In this document: piece after piece, positions 36,607 to 46,306 of the stretch | How positions within the stretch are numbered: the stretch's first letter is position 1 | Layout: each line of letters starts with the position of its first letter | NCBI RefSeq assembly: GCF_003265995.1 | Contig: NZ_MVJN01000006.1 | Location: 62,001-126,000 of the forward strand | Reading direction: 5' to 3' | Length of the DNA stretch: 64,000 nt | Source of the DNA: Legionella quinlivanii | Lineage (GTDB): Bacteria > Pseudomonadota > Gammaproteobacteria > Legionellales > Legionellaceae | Translations under genes and position numbers: made by a program | Notes under the pieces: model-generated | Told to the model about the DNA's origin: nothing | The model's input: only the letters and a program-made list of their open reading frames with translations | Database searches by the model: none

Positions 36607-38388
36607 TCACTTCGCTTTCGCCGTTGGAGCAAGCCGAATTCCTAATTCATTCAATTGCATTTCATTCACCGGCGTTGGTGCGTTAGTCAGCAAACAGGAG
36701 GCTGATTGCGTTTTAGGAAAGGCAATCACATCACGAATGGAAGTCGAATCAGTCAATAGCATGGCCAGGCGGTCAATCCCCAGGGCAATTCCACCATGCG
36801 GAGGACAGCCGTATTGAAGTGCATCGAGTAAAAAGCCAAACTTCTCCTGGGCCTCCTGCTCATCAATGCCCAATAATCTGAAAACAGCCTGTTGGAAATC
36901 ATACTGATGAATACGAATGGATCCGCCGCCTATCTCGTAGCCATTGATCACAATATCATAAGCCTTGGCAAGCACTTGCTCAGGATTATTCTTCATCATC
37001 TCAATATCCAGCTTTTGTGGTGAGGTGAAGGGATGATGCATCGATTGCAGGCGGTTTTCTTTTTCATCCATTTCAAACATGGGCCAGTCAGTAACCCATA
37101 ACAATTGCCAGCCAGGCTGCACCAATTGTCTGTCATGACCCAGACGAACCCTCAAGGCGCCCATTGATTCATTAACGACTTTATTTGAGCCGGCACCGAA
37201 AAAGACCACATCACCAGTTTGTGCCTGAACACGGTCGAGAACGGCATTGACAATAGACTCATTTAAAAACTTGAGGATTGGCGACTGAAGCCCTTCATAG
37301 CCGAGACTACGATCGTTAACTTTAATGTAAGCAAGCCCTTTGGCACCATAAATGCCTACAAAATCCGCATAACCATCCAGCTCTTTTCGGGTCAGTTCAC
37401 AGCCCCGCGGTAATTTCATAGCAACTACACGCGATTTTGGATTCTCTGCGGCCTCAGCAAAAACCTTGAACTCGCATCCCTTAACCAAATCTTCGATATC
37501 GATTAACTCTAAAGGAATGCGCAGGTCAGGTTTATCGCTGCCAAAACGGCGCATGGCTTCAGCAAAACTCATTCTGGGCAGTGTCTCGGGTAACTCAACC
37601 TGTAACAAGTCCTTGAATACTTTTTTCAACATTCCTTCAATGAGAGACTGGATAGTGGACTCATCGATGAATGACATTTCAATATCAAGCTGGGTAAACT
37701 CAGGTTGACGATCAGCTCGCAAATCTTCGTCCCGGAAGCAGCGTACAATCTGGTAATAACGATCGAAGCCGGACATCATCAGCAGCTGCTTAAATAATTG
37801 CGGAGACTGAGGCAAGGCATAGAACTGGCCGGGGTGAACTCTTGACGGAACCAGATAATCCCGGGCACCTTCCGGCGTTGCCTTGGTCAGCATAGGCGTT
37901 TCAATATCAATAAAATTCTGTTCGTTTAAATAATCACGAATCGCACGATTCATTTTATGTCGGATAATCAGATTGTCCTGCATATCCTGACGGCGTAAAT
38001 CAATATAACGGTAACGATAGCGCAGATCTTCATTAACCACCTGAAACTCATCAGGCAGAAAAGGTGGGGTCTCGGACTGATTCAGAATTTGTAATTCAGT
38101 TCCCAGAATTTCAATTCGGCCAGTCAGCATTTTATCATTTACCATCCCGGATGGACGATTACGAAGCTTGCCCTTGAGCTGCACGACGAATTCATGCCGT
38201 AATTTTTCCGCAACCTGAAACACATCAGAAAGCTCTGGCTCATAAACCACCTGAACAAGACCGGAGCGATCTCGCACATCAAGAAAGATAACTCCCCCAT
38301 GATCGCGTCGATTATGAATCCAGCCACAAATTGCAACAGTTTCCCCAATCATTGTTTCATTTACTTCAGTGCAATAATGTGAACGCAT
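36607..38388 (-). CDS. aspS: Aspartyl-tRNA synthetase
   Basis: A 593-residue class IIb synthetase. The N-terminal OB-fold anticodon-binding domain is seen in [23 protein letters not shown]. Catalytic motifs include the motif 2 region [21 protein letters not shown], and motif 3 [12 protein letters not shown] near the C-terminus. The bacterial GAD insert is present between them. Length matches E. coli (590). It is the last gene of the FmdB-DUF502-aspS cluster, 19 bases after the DUF502 gene. Some relatives in lineages lacking asparaginyl-tRNA synthetase also charge tRNA-Asn, and sequence alone does not settle this. Confidence 0.96.
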   Translation of the reverse strand: MRSHYCTEVNETMIGETVAICGWIHNRRDHGGVIFLDVRDRSGLVQVVYEPELSDVFQVAEKLRHEFVVQLKGKLRNRPSGMVNDKMLTGRIEILGTELQILNQSETPPFLPDEFQVVNEDLRYRYRYIDLRRQDMQDNLIIRHKMNRAIRDYLNEQNFIDIETPMLTKATPEGARDYLVPSRVHPGQFYALPQSPQLFKQLLMMSGFDRYYQIVRCFRDEDLRADRQPEFTQLDIEMSFIDESTIQSLIEGMLKKVFKDLLQVELPETLPRMSFAEAMRRFGSDKPDLRIPLELIDIEDLVKGCEFKVFAEAAENPKSRVVAMKLPRGCELTRKELDGYADFVGIYGAKGLAYIKVNDRSLGYEGLQSPILKFLNESIVNAVLDRVQAQTGDVVFFGAGSNKVVNESMGALRVRLGHDRQLVQPGWQLLWVTDWPMFEMDEKENRLQSMHHPFTSPQKLDIEMMKNNPEQVLAKAYDIVINGYEIGGGSIRIHQYDFQQAVFRLLGIDEQEAQEKFGFLLDALQYGCPPHGGIALGIDRLAMLLTDSTSIRDVIAFPKTQSASCLLTNAPTPVNEMQLNELGIRLAPTAKAK

Positions 38389-38407
38389 AGGAGCCGCCTA
38401 TCTATAA

Positions 38408-39031
38408 CTATTGTTTAACAAAGTCAGCAGTCGAAGACTGCATAACGCCAAGAGAAATGATGTATTTTAATGCTTCATCGACACTCATTTGAAGCTCAAT
38501 CACTTCTTTTTTAGGAACCAGAACCAGAAAACCAGATGTGGGATTCGGTGTGGTTGGAATAAATAAAGAAAGCATGTCCTGTCCGCAATGGGCGGTTAGC
38601 TCATCCGTTGTCGAGCCGGTCAGAAACGCAAGACTCCACAAGCCTTTCCTGGGATACTCAACTAACATGACTTTCCTGAACGCCTGGCTGTTGCTGGCAA
38701 AAATAGCCTGAATGACTTGTTTTGCGGCGGTATAAACCGAACGAACCAGAGGGATACGAGCCAGAACGGCTTCGCCCCAGCCCACCAGACGCTGTCCAAA
38801 AAAGTTCGTGGCAATGATCCCGGTAATAATCAGAACCACCAGAGACAAAATTACACCGAGGCCCGGAATCCTCATCCCAATCAGGGTTTCAGGTTGATAG
38901 GCCTGCGGCAGCAGAGCGATGGTGCTATCGAGCAGCTCGATTAGGAATCGAAGTATTACCAGGGTTACCAGAATGGGTAACCATACAACTAAGCCCGCAA
39001 GAATAAAGCTGCGCAGGGATTTGGATTTCAA
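38408..39031 (-). CDS. DUF502 membrane protein
   Basis: 207 residues with two N-terminal membrane helices (FILAGLVVWLPILVTLVIL; LGVILSLVVLIITGIIATNFF) and a soluble C-terminal domain. The family pattern is clear in RIPLVRSVYTAAKQVIQAIF and LFIPTTPNPTSGFLVLVPK. Function is unknown, though the COV/DUF502 family is widespread in proteobacteria and plants. Its ATG overlaps the stop of the FmdB-like gene by four bases. The order FmdB-DUF502-aspS is well conserved in gammaproteobacteria, suggesting co-expression. Confidence 0.92.
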   Translation of the reverse strand: MKSKSLRSFILAGLVVWLPILVTLVILRFLIELLDSTIALLPQAYQPETLIGMRIPGLGVILSLVVLIITGIIATNFFGQRLVGWGEAVLARIPLVRSVYTAAKQVIQAIFASNSQAFRKVMLVEYPRKGLWSLAFLTGSTTDELTAHCGQDMLSLFIPTTPNPTSGFLVLVPKKEVIELQMSVDEALKYIISLGVMQSSTADFVKQ

Positions 39032-39300
39032 TCAGATTCACCCTTTACCTTAGTGCTTTCTGTTGTGGTTCCAGAGGAGCCTTCAGAGGACGACTCTTTT
39101 TTCTGTGCTGGCTTATTTTTATTCTTGAAATCAGTAACATACCAGCCGCTGCCTTTCAGCTGAAATCCTGCTGCGGATATAAGCCTTACGGCGGTATCCT
39201 CAAAACATTGAGGACATTGCCTGATTGGGGTATCACTTATTTTTTGCATCAAATCAAAATGATGATGGCAACTTGTACATTCATACTCATAAATTGGCAT
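39028..39300 (-). CDS. FmdB-family zinc-ribbon protein
   Basis: A 90-residue protein starting MPIYEYECTSCHHHFDLMQK. CxxC pairs at the start (CTSC) and in CPQC form a single zinc ribbon of the FmdB/CxxC-CxxC regulatory-protein type. The C-terminal third is low-complexity, rich in Lys, Ser and Glu (QKKESSSEGSSGTTTESTKV). I skip the four codons before the MPIYEYEC start because the family begins exactly there. It leads the FmdB-DUF502-aspS operon. Molecular role is unknown. Confidence 0.92.
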   Translation of the reverse strand: MPIYEYECTSCHHHFDLMQKISDTPIRQCPQCFEDTAVRLISAAGFQLKGSGWYVTDFKNKNKPAQKKESSSEGSSGTTTESTKVKGESD

Positions 39301-39406
39301 CATACGCTCCATTAAATCGGTGTGCCTTGGAAAATGGAAATGACCACTCCCCTTTAATCATATATTTTAACCCATAGCTGTAATCATGGGCTCCCGTATC
39401 TTTACA

Positions 39407-39436
39407 ATTATAACGGACTAGAGCCTGAACAGACAA
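39407..39436 (-). promoter_or_regulatory. Predicted promoter of the FmdB-DUF502-aspS operon
   Basis: Read on the minus strand, TTGTCT (39431-39436) and a perfect TATAAT (39407-39412) are separated by 18 bases, about 110 bases upstream of the FmdB start. The -35 touches the stop codon of bioD. Confidence 0.5.
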
Positions 39437-40090
39437 TCAGATCATATCTTTATTTCCATCCAATAAAAGACCTTTGTGATAATCAGTCCGGCCCAGGTAC
39501 GGCATTTGCAGACGCTCTTTTAAGGTAGTGATGTTTTTTTCAATTTCAAGCATCTCTGGATCCAGGATATTCGCAATCCAACCAGCGACAGGACAATGAT
39601 TGGAACGCAGGACGGAATCCGTTAACAGTGCATGATTGAGACAACCTAATTTCAAGCCGACCACAAGAATAACCGGTATGTTCATTAATCGGATTAGATC
39701 AATCCAGGACTCCTGTTCATTCAGTGGAACGAATAGCCCGCCAGCCCCTTCAATTAAAAGATAGTCAAAAAGAGTATATTCTTTTTTTTTACAGAAGTTT
39801 GCAATCTTTTCGGCGGTCAGAATAACATTTTCAGCGCCGGCCGCCAAATGAGGAGAAACTGGCGAAGCAAAATGCCAGCCATTAATCGGTATTTCAGACT
39901 GTAGGTTATGCTCCTTAAGCCTTACTAAATCGCTGTATACCTCACAGCCATTTTCAAGCACCCGTCCTGAAACTACCGGTTTCAAAGCCAGCGCCGATTT
40001 ATCGCGGCCATGCAGATAATCTAAAAGCTGGCAGGTCACATAGGTTTTACCACAATCAGTATCCGTTCCGGTGATGAAATAAGACTTCAT
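39437..40090 (-). CDS. bioD: Dethiobiotin synthetase
   Basis: 217 residues. It carboxylates 7,8-diaminopelargonate with CO2 and ATP to make dethiobiotin. The P-loop GTDTDCGKTYVT is at residues 8-19, ALKPVVSG carries the substrate Lys, and LIEGAGGLFVPL is the other family block. It is the last gene of bioBFHD, and its ATG overlaps the bioH stop (ATGA). The usual length is about 225. Confidence 0.94.
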   Translation of the reverse strand: MKSYFITGTDTDCGKTYVTCQLLDYLHGRDKSALALKPVVSGRVLENGCEVYSDLVRLKEHNLQSEIPINGWHFASPVSPHLAAGAENVILTAEKIANFCKKKEYTLFDYLLIEGAGGLFVPLNEQESWIDLIRLMNIPVILVVGLKLGCLNHALLTDSVLRSNHCPVAGWIANILDPEMLEIEKNITTLKERLQMPYLGRTDYHKGLLLDGNKDMI

Positions 40091-40806
40091 TGAATGAAAT
40101 CCTCCAATATATAAATAAATTCTTCCTGCTGCGACAAAAATGGCATATGGGCTGATTTTTTAAAAAGATGATAATTAAACTGCGGATAATGTGCCTGCAT
40201 AGCCTCGAGGACAGCAAAGGGAGTAATGGAATCAAGTCGCCCAAAGCAATACGCTATCGAAAAATTGGCCAATGCCAGCGGCTTTCGTAAATCCCATGAT
40301 TCCAGAATCTGAAGCCCTGCTCTCAAAGCAGTCGTTGCCGGCAAAGTCTCTGGTAAAACGCTGCTCTTACGCCGAGCCTGTAGAACTACAAAATCCTCCA
40401 GTGTCTCTCTGGGCTGGGTTTCGAGGTTTGCAAGAAATTTTTCTAAAACCTGTGGATTTACGCCGGGCCAATCTTCTTTCTTTACAAAACAAGGGGATGC
40501 GGCGATATTAATTAAATGACTCACACGCCCTGATTCAAGCGCCAGACGGGTCGCGTATAATCCTCCCAGAGACCATCCTGCTATAGCAAACTCCTCGGGT
40601 AAATGTTCAAGCAACATTTGTTGAAACTCATCCCATGACATGAGGCTGGTATGGCCAAAACCGGGTAAGTCCACCAGAAAAATCCTGTACTTATCCTGTA
40701 ATAAAGCAGCCGTTGAAGACCAAACGCGATGATCAAAACCCCAGCCATGAAAAAAAACCAGAGCGCGTTTTTTTGGATTACCGATTGTATTAATATTGAT
40801 TTTCAT
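40087..40806 (-). CDS. bioH: Pimeloyl-ACP methyl ester carboxylesterase
   Basis: A 239-residue alpha/beta hydrolase that removes the methyl group from pimeloyl-ACP methyl ester, ending the BioC-dependent disguise of the pimelate chain. The oxyanion region is FFHGWGFDHRVW, the nucleophile elbow is GWSLGG with the catalytic Ser, and the catalytic His is in FKKSAHMPFL. I start at [10 protein letters not shown]; two in-frame Met codons lie three and eleven codons upstream. It overlaps bioF by 17 bases. bioC, its expected partner, is not in this cluster. Confidence 0.88.
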   Translation of the reverse strand: MKININTIGNPKKRALVFFHGWGFDHRVWSSTAALLQDKYRIFLVDLPGFGHTSLMSWDEFQQMLLEHLPEEFAIAGWSLGGLYATRLALESGRVSHLINIAASPCFVKKEDWPGVNPQVLEKFLANLETQPRETLEDFVVLQARRKSSVLPETLPATTALRAGLQILESWDLRKPLALANFSIAYCFGRLDSITPFAVLEAMQAHYPQFNYHLFKKSAHMPFLSQQEEFIYILEDFIQ

Positions 40807-41920
40807 AGAATTCATGTAAACAGGCAAATAAATAATCAATGTCTTCCTGACGATGACTGGCGTTTAACACAATGCGCAAACCAGTTTCCTTGCGTGATAC
40901 GGTAGGCTGTCGCATTGATAAGGCTATTATTTTACGCTCAAGCAAGCGCGCAGCAAAAGAAGCTGCCAATTCGGGACAGCCTAATTGCAATTGCTGAATT
41001 GGGGTTTCTGAATCTCGCCAGCATAGAGGCGACTTACTGATTTGACTTCGGAAATAATCTACTAATAATCGAATATAAATACGCTTTTCACTGGATTTGC
41101 TGACTGCTTCCAGTGAATGTAAAAGGCCATATGCCATCGCCGGACTGATTGCTGTAGAATAAATTGTGGAGCGGCCTGAATGAAATAAAGCATCAATCCA
41201 TTCATGGCGTCCAACAACAATCGCGCCCTGAGCGCCCATCGCTTTTCCAAAGGGAATAATGCGTAAGGCAATGTCTTTTTGACTCAAGCCATAAAATGCT
41301 GAGGCTCCCCGCCCTGTATCTTCCAGAACGCCAAATGAATGAGCCTCATCAATTACACATTCATAATTATATGCCTGAGCATCTTGAGCAACTTGTTTTA
41401 AATCAGGTTGTTGCCCGCTCATGCTGAAGATGCCTTCGGAAATAATGACTCCGCCGGTACTGATTCCGTTTAGCTTGTTGAGTAAGTCTCTCCTGCAATT
41501 GTGCAAAAATCGACTATAGCTGACACCAGAATACTTAATGCCATCATAAAATGACGCATGAACTCCCTTATCAATGAGCAAGTGAGTATCCAGTTTTGCA
41601 AGCATTGAAACCACTGCCAGATTGGCCGCATAACCTGAACTGAAAAGCAATGCAGAATCCACTTGCATAAACTGGCAAAATTCATTCTCAAGCATTTTAT
41701 GCGTTGGATGATAGCCGCAAACCGCCTGAGAAGCGCCGCTTCCAGCAGGGTATCGTTCAAACCCCCTCAGAAACGCCGCTCTCACTTGCTTATCGGTGGT
41801 TAAATTTAAATAATCATTTGAACTGAAATTGCAAAATCCGTTTTGCTCAAACAAATGCCGGCTGCGATATAATCCTTTCTTTTTGATCTCATCCAGATAA
41901 AGACTGATCTTTTGCTTCAT
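40790..41920 (-). CDS. bioF: 8-amino-7-oxononanoate synthase
   Basis: A 376-residue PLP enzyme (alpha-oxoamine synthase) joining pimeloyl-ACP or -CoA with alanine. Motifs are [47 protein letters not shown] with the PLP-binding Asp and His, and [10 protein letters not shown] with the Schiff-base Lys. Its ATG overlaps the bioB stop by four bases. Confidence 0.95.
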   Translation of the reverse strand: MKQKISLYLDEIKKKGLYRSRHLFEQNGFCNFSSNDYLNLTTDKQVRAAFLRGFERYPAGSGASQAVCGYHPTHKMLENEFCQFMQVDSALLFSSGYAANLAVVSMLAKLDTHLLIDKGVHASFYDGIKYSGVSYSRFLHNCRRDLLNKLNGISTGGVIISEGIFSMSGQQPDLKQVAQDAQAYNYECVIDEAHSFGVLEDTGRGASAFYGLSQKDIALRIIPFGKAMGAQGAIVVGRHEWIDALFHSGRSTIYSTAISPAMAYGLLHSLEAVSKSSEKRIYIRLLVDYFRSQISKSPLCWRDSETPIQQLQLGCPELAASFAARLLERKIIALSMRQPTVSRKETGLRIVLNASHRQEDIDYLFACLHEFYENQY

Positions 41921-42867
41921 GCAAGACTGGTTTCCAGGCCCAGCTTCTCAAACAACTGTTTATCTCTGGCTCTCTGCGGGTTTTCCTCAGTAAGTAATTT
42001 ATCGCCAGCAAAAACCGAGTTAGCTCCGGCAAAATAGCATAAAGCCTGAAGCTCGTCGCTCATTGCAGTTCTCCCAGCCGTCAATCGAATCATACTTGCA
42101 GGCATCAGCAGTCTTGCTGTTGCAATAGTACGAACCAATTCAATACCTTCAGCAGGATTGGCTTTGGCAAGAGGAGTACCTTCGACCGGGATTAAGCGAT
42201 TGATGGGCACACTCTCGGGTGGAATTTCCATATTTGCCAGGGTCATTAAAAATTCAATACGGTCTTCCCTGGTTTCTCCCAGACCAAGAATACCGCCGCA
42301 ACATACATTAATCCCGGCATCGCGCACATGCTTGAGCGTCTGTAAACGATCGTCGAAGGTTCGGGTTGTTGCCACTTTATTATAATAAGAGGGTGACGTA
42401 TCAATGTTATGATTGTAATAATCCAGTCCAGCGTCTTTCAGAAAGGACGCCTGCTGTTCAGTTAACATTCCCAGCGTCATACAGGTTTCCATTCCCAATG
42501 CCTTCACTTCCTCAATCATCGTTTTCAATTGAGGAAGTGCTTTCTCTGGAGGACAACGCCAGGCAGCCCCCATACAAAAGCGTTTGGCACCGCCTTCCCT
42601 GGCTTCTCTGGCTGCCTGAAGCACCTGCTCCAGATCCATCAGTTTTTCTTTCTCAACATGTGTTTTATAATGGCCACTTTGGGAGCAATAACCACAATCT
42701 TCAGGACAGGCGCCTGTTTTAATACTCAGTAAAGTAGCCACTTGTAATTGATTTGCCGGATGATGCTGGCGATGAGTCTGATGCGCCGTAAAAATCAAAT
42801 CATTAAAAGGCTGGGAGTAGATAGCAGCCACCTCTTCCAGGCTCCAGCCGGCTTCCGGTCTGATCAT
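41917..42867 (-). CDS. bioB: Biotin synthase
   Basis: A 316-residue radical-SAM enzyme that inserts sulfur into dethiobiotin. The [4Fe-4S] cluster motif is [14 protein letters not shown] (CxxxCxxC). Other blocks are [24 protein letters not shown] and the conserved Arg in IRLTAGR. It is the first gene of bioBFHD and has GAGGTA before the ATG. Its promoter overlaps a BirA-type operator shared with divergent bioA. Confidence 0.96.
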   Translation of the reverse strand: MIRPEAGWSLEEVAAIYSQPFNDLIFTAHQTHRQHHPANQLQVATLLSIKTGACPEDCGYCSQSGHYKTHVEKEKLMDLEQVLQAAREAREGGAKRFCMGAAWRCPPEKALPQLKTMIEEVKALGMETCMTLGMLTEQQASFLKDAGLDYYNHNIDTSPSYYNKVATTRTFDDRLQTLKHVRDAGINVCCGGILGLGETREDRIEFLMTLANMEIPPESVPINRLIPVEGTPLAKANPAEGIELVRTIATARLLMPASMIRLTAGRTAMSDELQALCYFAGANSVFAGDKLLTEENPQRARDKQLFEKLGLETSLA

Positions 42868-42945
42868 TCAATACCTCGCTTTTATTATTTTTCAGTGCCC
42901 TGGCAGTGAGCCCCATTAAATTAAAATTTTATTATCAATCCCAGC

Positions 42946-42973
42946 ATGATAAAGTGTTTGCCCTTATTGTCAA
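42946..42973 (-). promoter_or_regulatory. Predicted bioB promoter
   Basis: On the minus strand, TTGACA (42968-42973, perfect -35) and TATCAT (42946-42951, five of six for -10) are spaced by 16 bases. The -35 lies inside the left half of the BirA-like operator, so repressor binding would block polymerase. Confidence 0.65.
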
Positions 42974-42998
42974 CCTGTGATTTTAAAATGGTTAACAT
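42967..42998. promoter_or_regulatory. BirA (biotin repressor) operator
   Basis: TTGTCAACC (42967-42975), 14 bases, then GGTTAACAT (42990-42998). This matches the known BirA box arrangement TTGTAAACC-N14/15-GGTTTACAA in both half-sites and spacing, between divergent bioB and bioA. The right half begins inside the bioA start codon (42988-42990), so the site overlaps the bioA translation start. Confidence 0.82.
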
Positions 42999-44304
42999 AG
43001 ACTGTATCGATAAAGATTTACGACACATTTGGCATCCATGCATGCAAATGAAAGACTTTGAACAATCCAGGCCTGTAGTGGTGAATAAAGCCAGGGGAAG
43101 TTATCTTTATACTGATCAGGGCGTATTGATTGATGCGATTTCCAGCTGGTGGTGTAAATCCCTGGGGCATGGGCATCCCGCTATACAATCTGCCATTAAA
43201 GATCAACTAGAACAGTTTGAGCAGGTAATTGCTGCCAATACCACACATACAGCCCTTGCCGAGTTGGGTGAACGTCTGGCATTTCTAAGTGGAAAGCAGC
43301 ATTCATTTTTTGCCAGTGACGGTAGTTCCGCTGTGGAAATCGCACTTAAGCTTGCCTTACATGCCTCTCAATTAAAAGGGAACCCTGAAAAGCGTGATTT
43401 TATCGCTTTAAAAAATGCCTATCATGGCGAAACATTGGGCGCTTTAAGCGTTAGCGATCTTGGTATTTACAAACAGCCCTATGAAAGCCTTGGTCCGCGC
43501 TGTCACTTTATTCAGTCGATACCTTATGTTAACAGCTCCAACGATCCCCTGTGGACTGACTGCAGCGGTTATTGGGATAAAACTCTTGATTCTCTTGAAT
43601 CATTAAAATCGACTGCCTGTGCGATAATCGTAGAGCCGATTATTCAGGGGGCTGGCGGCATGCTCTGCTATAGTGCTGATTTTTTGCTCAAACTGGCGCA
43701 ATGGGCAAAAGCGAATGACATCTACCTGATTGTGGATGAAATTATGACTGGAATGTGCCGCACAGGCGAATGGTTCGCTTTTCAGCATGCCGGAATTCAA
43801 CCCGATATGATTTGCCTTTCCAAAGGCTTAACCGGGGGAACCATTCCCCTAAGCTGCGTACTCATTGATCATGAGATTTATCAATTATTTTACCATGACT
43901 ATGAAAAAGGCCGCTCCTTTCTCCATTCGCATACCCATAGTGCAAATGCAATCGGTGTTGCCGCGGCCTTGGCTGCCATCAAAACCATGCAGCTTGAAAA
44001 TACAGAGCAACAGGCTACCCGACTGGGGCATATAATGCATTCCCTTTTTAAAGAGATCGCTGAACAAACTGATAAATTACACAATGTTCGCTCAATTGGT
44101 GCGATGGTAGCAGCCGAACTGGTTCCCAATCCCAAACACAGTCGAACAGGTTTTTATTTTTATCAGCAGGCATTAAAACAGGGAGCATTATTGAGACCAA
44201 TGGGTGATACCATTTATTGGCTTCCCCCTTTAAACAGCGGCAACGAAACCATTGTTAAATTGGCGGAAATCACATTAAACTCTATCTATGCTACCTATCG
44301 CTGA
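42988..44304 (+). CDS. bioA: Adenosylmethionine-8-amino-7-oxononanoate aminotransferase
   Basis: A 438-residue class III PLP aminotransferase that uses SAM as amino donor to make 7,8-diaminopelargonate. Motifs are RHIWHPCMQM near the start, ISSWWCKSLGHGHP, the AYHGETLGALSV block, LIVDEIMTGMCRTGEW, and the PLP Lys in LSKGLTGGTIPLS. I use the ATG at 42988 because the family starts about ten residues before the RHIWHP block. The ATG at 42946 would place 14 unlikely residues in front. It is divergent from bioB and shares the operator. Confidence 0.94.
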   Translation: MVNIDCIDKDLRHIWHPCMQMKDFEQSRPVVVNKARGSYLYTDQGVLIDAISSWWCKSLGHGHPAIQSAIKDQLEQFEQVIAANTTHTALAELGERLAFLSGKQHSFFASDGSSAVEIALKLALHASQLKGNPEKRDFIALKNAYHGETLGALSVSDLGIYKQPYESLGPRCHFIQSIPYVNSSNDPLWTDCSGYWDKTLDSLESLKSTACAIIVEPIIQGAGGMLCYSADFLLKLAQWAKANDIYLIVDEIMTGMCRTGEWFAFQHAGIQPDMICLSKGLTGGTIPLSCVLIDHEIYQLFYHDYEKGRSFLHSHTHSANAIGVAAALAAIKTMQLENTEQQATRLGHIMHSLFKEIAEQTDKLHNVRSIGAMVAAELVPNPKHSRTGFYFYQQALKQGALLRPMGDTIYWLPPLNSGNETIVKLAEITLNSIYATYR

Positions 44305-44324
44305 ACTGTAATTAACAGAGTCCA

Positions 44325-45854
44325 ATGAACGCTGCTCAACATCGCTATAATCACCTGTTTACCCGGTTCACTATTTTGTGGCTTGTATTTACGCTCATTA
44401 TTTTAATTGGCACATTTTATTATCATTGGCAGCAACTGCATATCCAGCATCAAAACAAATTAATGGCCGAAGCCAATAAAATAAGCCAGGAATTTGATGA
44501 TTTTATCTCTATTAATCTGGAAATATTTGGCTATATGGGAAGTCCGCGCGATCTTTGCCAGAAACTATCGCCAAAACTTCACCAGGAACTTTTCAACAAC
44601 CCCTTAATATCAGCACTGCTAATCTCTGATAATAGAAATCAGTTATTGTGTTCAACCATTAAGGAACCCATTACCCTTCCTGAATTCAGTCAATATAACC
44701 CTTCATTCTCGGGTCCTTACAAGTTTGGAAAAGGGATGGCCGAATCGTTTTTGGTACAGAAGCGGCTTAATGATTATACCATTGGTCTAATCCTGCTCGA
44801 AACTGTGGTCAACAATTTCATTGAGGAGCGTAATCACAATTTTTCAGGGATTAATATATTCGATAAGGAGCCCAGGCGAATATTATCCAGAATTGGTACG
44901 CAAAATCATTCTATAATTCATATACAAAGAAAACTAAAAAACGCAAGTAATATTCATCTTGATTTTTTTGCAAAACAAGCTCAGATAAGCAATTACTTTG
45001 TAATGAAAGAAGTCATTCTAAATCTGAGTCTACTCCTTTTATCTCTTCTTTTTTATTTATACTTCTCTCATCTGATAAGCCATCGTCTCTCATTGAAGTA
45101 TGCTATCAACAATGCAATTCGTTCACAGCATTTTCATCCGGTTTACCAGCCTATCTGGAACTCTAATGAAAATAAATTTTTAGGAGCAGAAGTACTGATT
45201 CGCTGGGAGACTGCGGAGCAGGAAATTATCATGCCAGACCTGTTCATTGAAGAAGCCGAGCGATCGGGCTTAATTATCCCGCTGACCTGGCAGCTAATTG
45301 AACATACTTTTCATGAGACAGGCGAACTATTAGTAACTTATCCTGATTTTCACCTGGCATTTAATCTTTCTGCCCGTCATTTCAGACATCCTTCTTTCTT
45401 TTCAGAATTCTATGAACTATGTCAGTCAAAAGCTATTCGTCCGGAACAAGTTATTCTGGAATTAACAGAAAGAGACTTTTTAGATAAAGATAATCCACAA
45501 ATTATCAGACAGATGCAGGAGTTAAAAAAACTGGGATTCTCTATTGCTATTGATGATTTTGGCACGGGACATGCGAGTATCAATTATCTGCAGCATTTTC
45601 CTTTTAATTATCTTAAAATTGACAAATTATTTATTCAGGCGATTGGTACAGGCGCCGTAACTGAGAGTTTAAACCAAGCGATTATTGACCTGGCCAATAC
45701 CTTAAAACTATCCATAATTGCCGAAGGTGTTGAAACGAAAAAACAATACGATTATCTATTAGATAAAGGAGTATACTGGATGCAGGGCTGGTATTTCGCC
45801 AAAGCCATGAATCGGGATGAGCTTCTTGATTTGATCCGTTATAAGGCTAGATGA
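44325..45854 (+). CDS. CSS-motif EAL-domain cyclic-di-GMP phosphodiesterase
   Basis: 509 residues: a membrane helix near 15-35, a periplasmic sensor with two Cys blocks (PRDLCQKLS and QLLCSTIKEP, the CSS-type redox module), a second helix near 228-248, and a cytoplasmic EAL domain. The EAL tripeptide is EVL (GAEVLIRWE), with the metal and catalytic residues kept in ELTERDFLD, IAIDDFGTGHASINYL, KIDKLFI and AEGVETKKQ. It should hydrolyse cyclic di-GMP in response to periplasmic thiol redox state, as in characterised CSS-EAL proteins. Its stop overlaps the start of a Cys-rich secreted protein, a candidate regulator. Confidence 0.9.
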   Translation: MNAAQHRYNHLFTRFTILWLVFTLIILIGTFYYHWQQLHIQHQNKLMAEANKISQEFDDFISINLEIFGYMGSPRDLCQKLSPKLHQELFNNPLISALLISDNRNQLLCSTIKEPITLPEFSQYNPSFSGPYKFGKGMAESFLVQKRLNDYTIGLILLETVVNNFIEERNHNFSGINIFDKEPRRILSRIGTQNHSIIHIQRKLKNASNIHLDFFAKQAQISNYFVMKEVILNLSLLLLSLLFYLYFSHLISHRLSLKYAINNAIRSQHFHPVYQPIWNSNENKFLGAEVLIRWETAEQEIIMPDLFIEEAERSGLIIPLTWQLIEHTFHETGELLVTYPDFHLAFNLSARHFRHPSFFSEFYELCQSKAIRPEQVILELTERDFLDKDNPQIIRQMQELKKLGFSIAIDDFGTGHASINYLQHFPFNYLKIDKLFIQAIGTGAVTESLNQAIIDLANTLKLSIIAEGVETKKQYDYLLDKGVYWMQGWYFAKAMNRDELLDLIRYKAR

Positions 45855-46294
45855 TGATAAAAATATACAATGCTTCAATTCTTGTGCTTCTTTTTATATT
45901 GAGTCCTTCTGCTTTCAGCCAGCCAGGGAATACAGAAGAAAACTGGAAATGCCGTGTTTATGATCAAACAAAAAAAGAGTGGCTGGCCGTTAGCAATTAT
46001 GAATTGACCGCATTAAACAAGGCATTCGATTCCTGTAAAAAGGAAAGCCAGTTCCCGCTGACCTGTAAAGCGACACGCGCTAACTGCGATGGTTTTGCCG
46101 ATGGGCATTCACTAAGCCCTTTGTGGCAGTGCACAGCACTCGATGATGAAGCGCAAGCCTGGTTAAGTATTTATTATCGACATCGTGATGACGCCGTATT
46201 TTCTGCAAAAGAGTATTGTCGAAATCATAGTAAAGTTCCGGAAACCTGTTATGTTAATTTGTTAACTTGCAGAAATATTAATCAGCAATATTGA
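45851..46294 (+). CDS. Secreted cysteine-rich protein with two internal repeats
   Basis: 147 residues with a signal peptide (cleavage near AFSQ). The mature part has two repeats of the form W-x-C-x5-D/A-W-x(n)-A-x(n)-C-x5-P-x-TC, for example NWKCRVYDQTKKEWLAVSNY and LWQCTALDDEAQAWLSIYY. Each holds four or so Cys likely paired in disulfides. It starts inside the stop of the CSS-EAL gene (ATGA overlap), so the two are translationally coupled. A periplasmic partner of the CSS sensor is a fair inference. I recognise no named family. Confidence 0.82.
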   Translation: MMIKIYNASILVLLFILSPSAFSQPGNTEENWKCRVYDQTKKEWLAVSNYELTALNKAFDSCKKESQFPLTCKATRANCDGFADGHSLSPLWQCTALDDEAQAWLSIYYRHRDDAVFSAKEYCRNHSKVPETCYVNLLTCRNINQQY

Positions 46295-46306
46295 TTGAGG
46301 GCCGCT

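Noticed and set aside
42366-42732. Plus-strand frames opposite bioB
   Set aside because: Antisense shadows of a highly conserved enzyme, without Shine-Dalgarno or homology.
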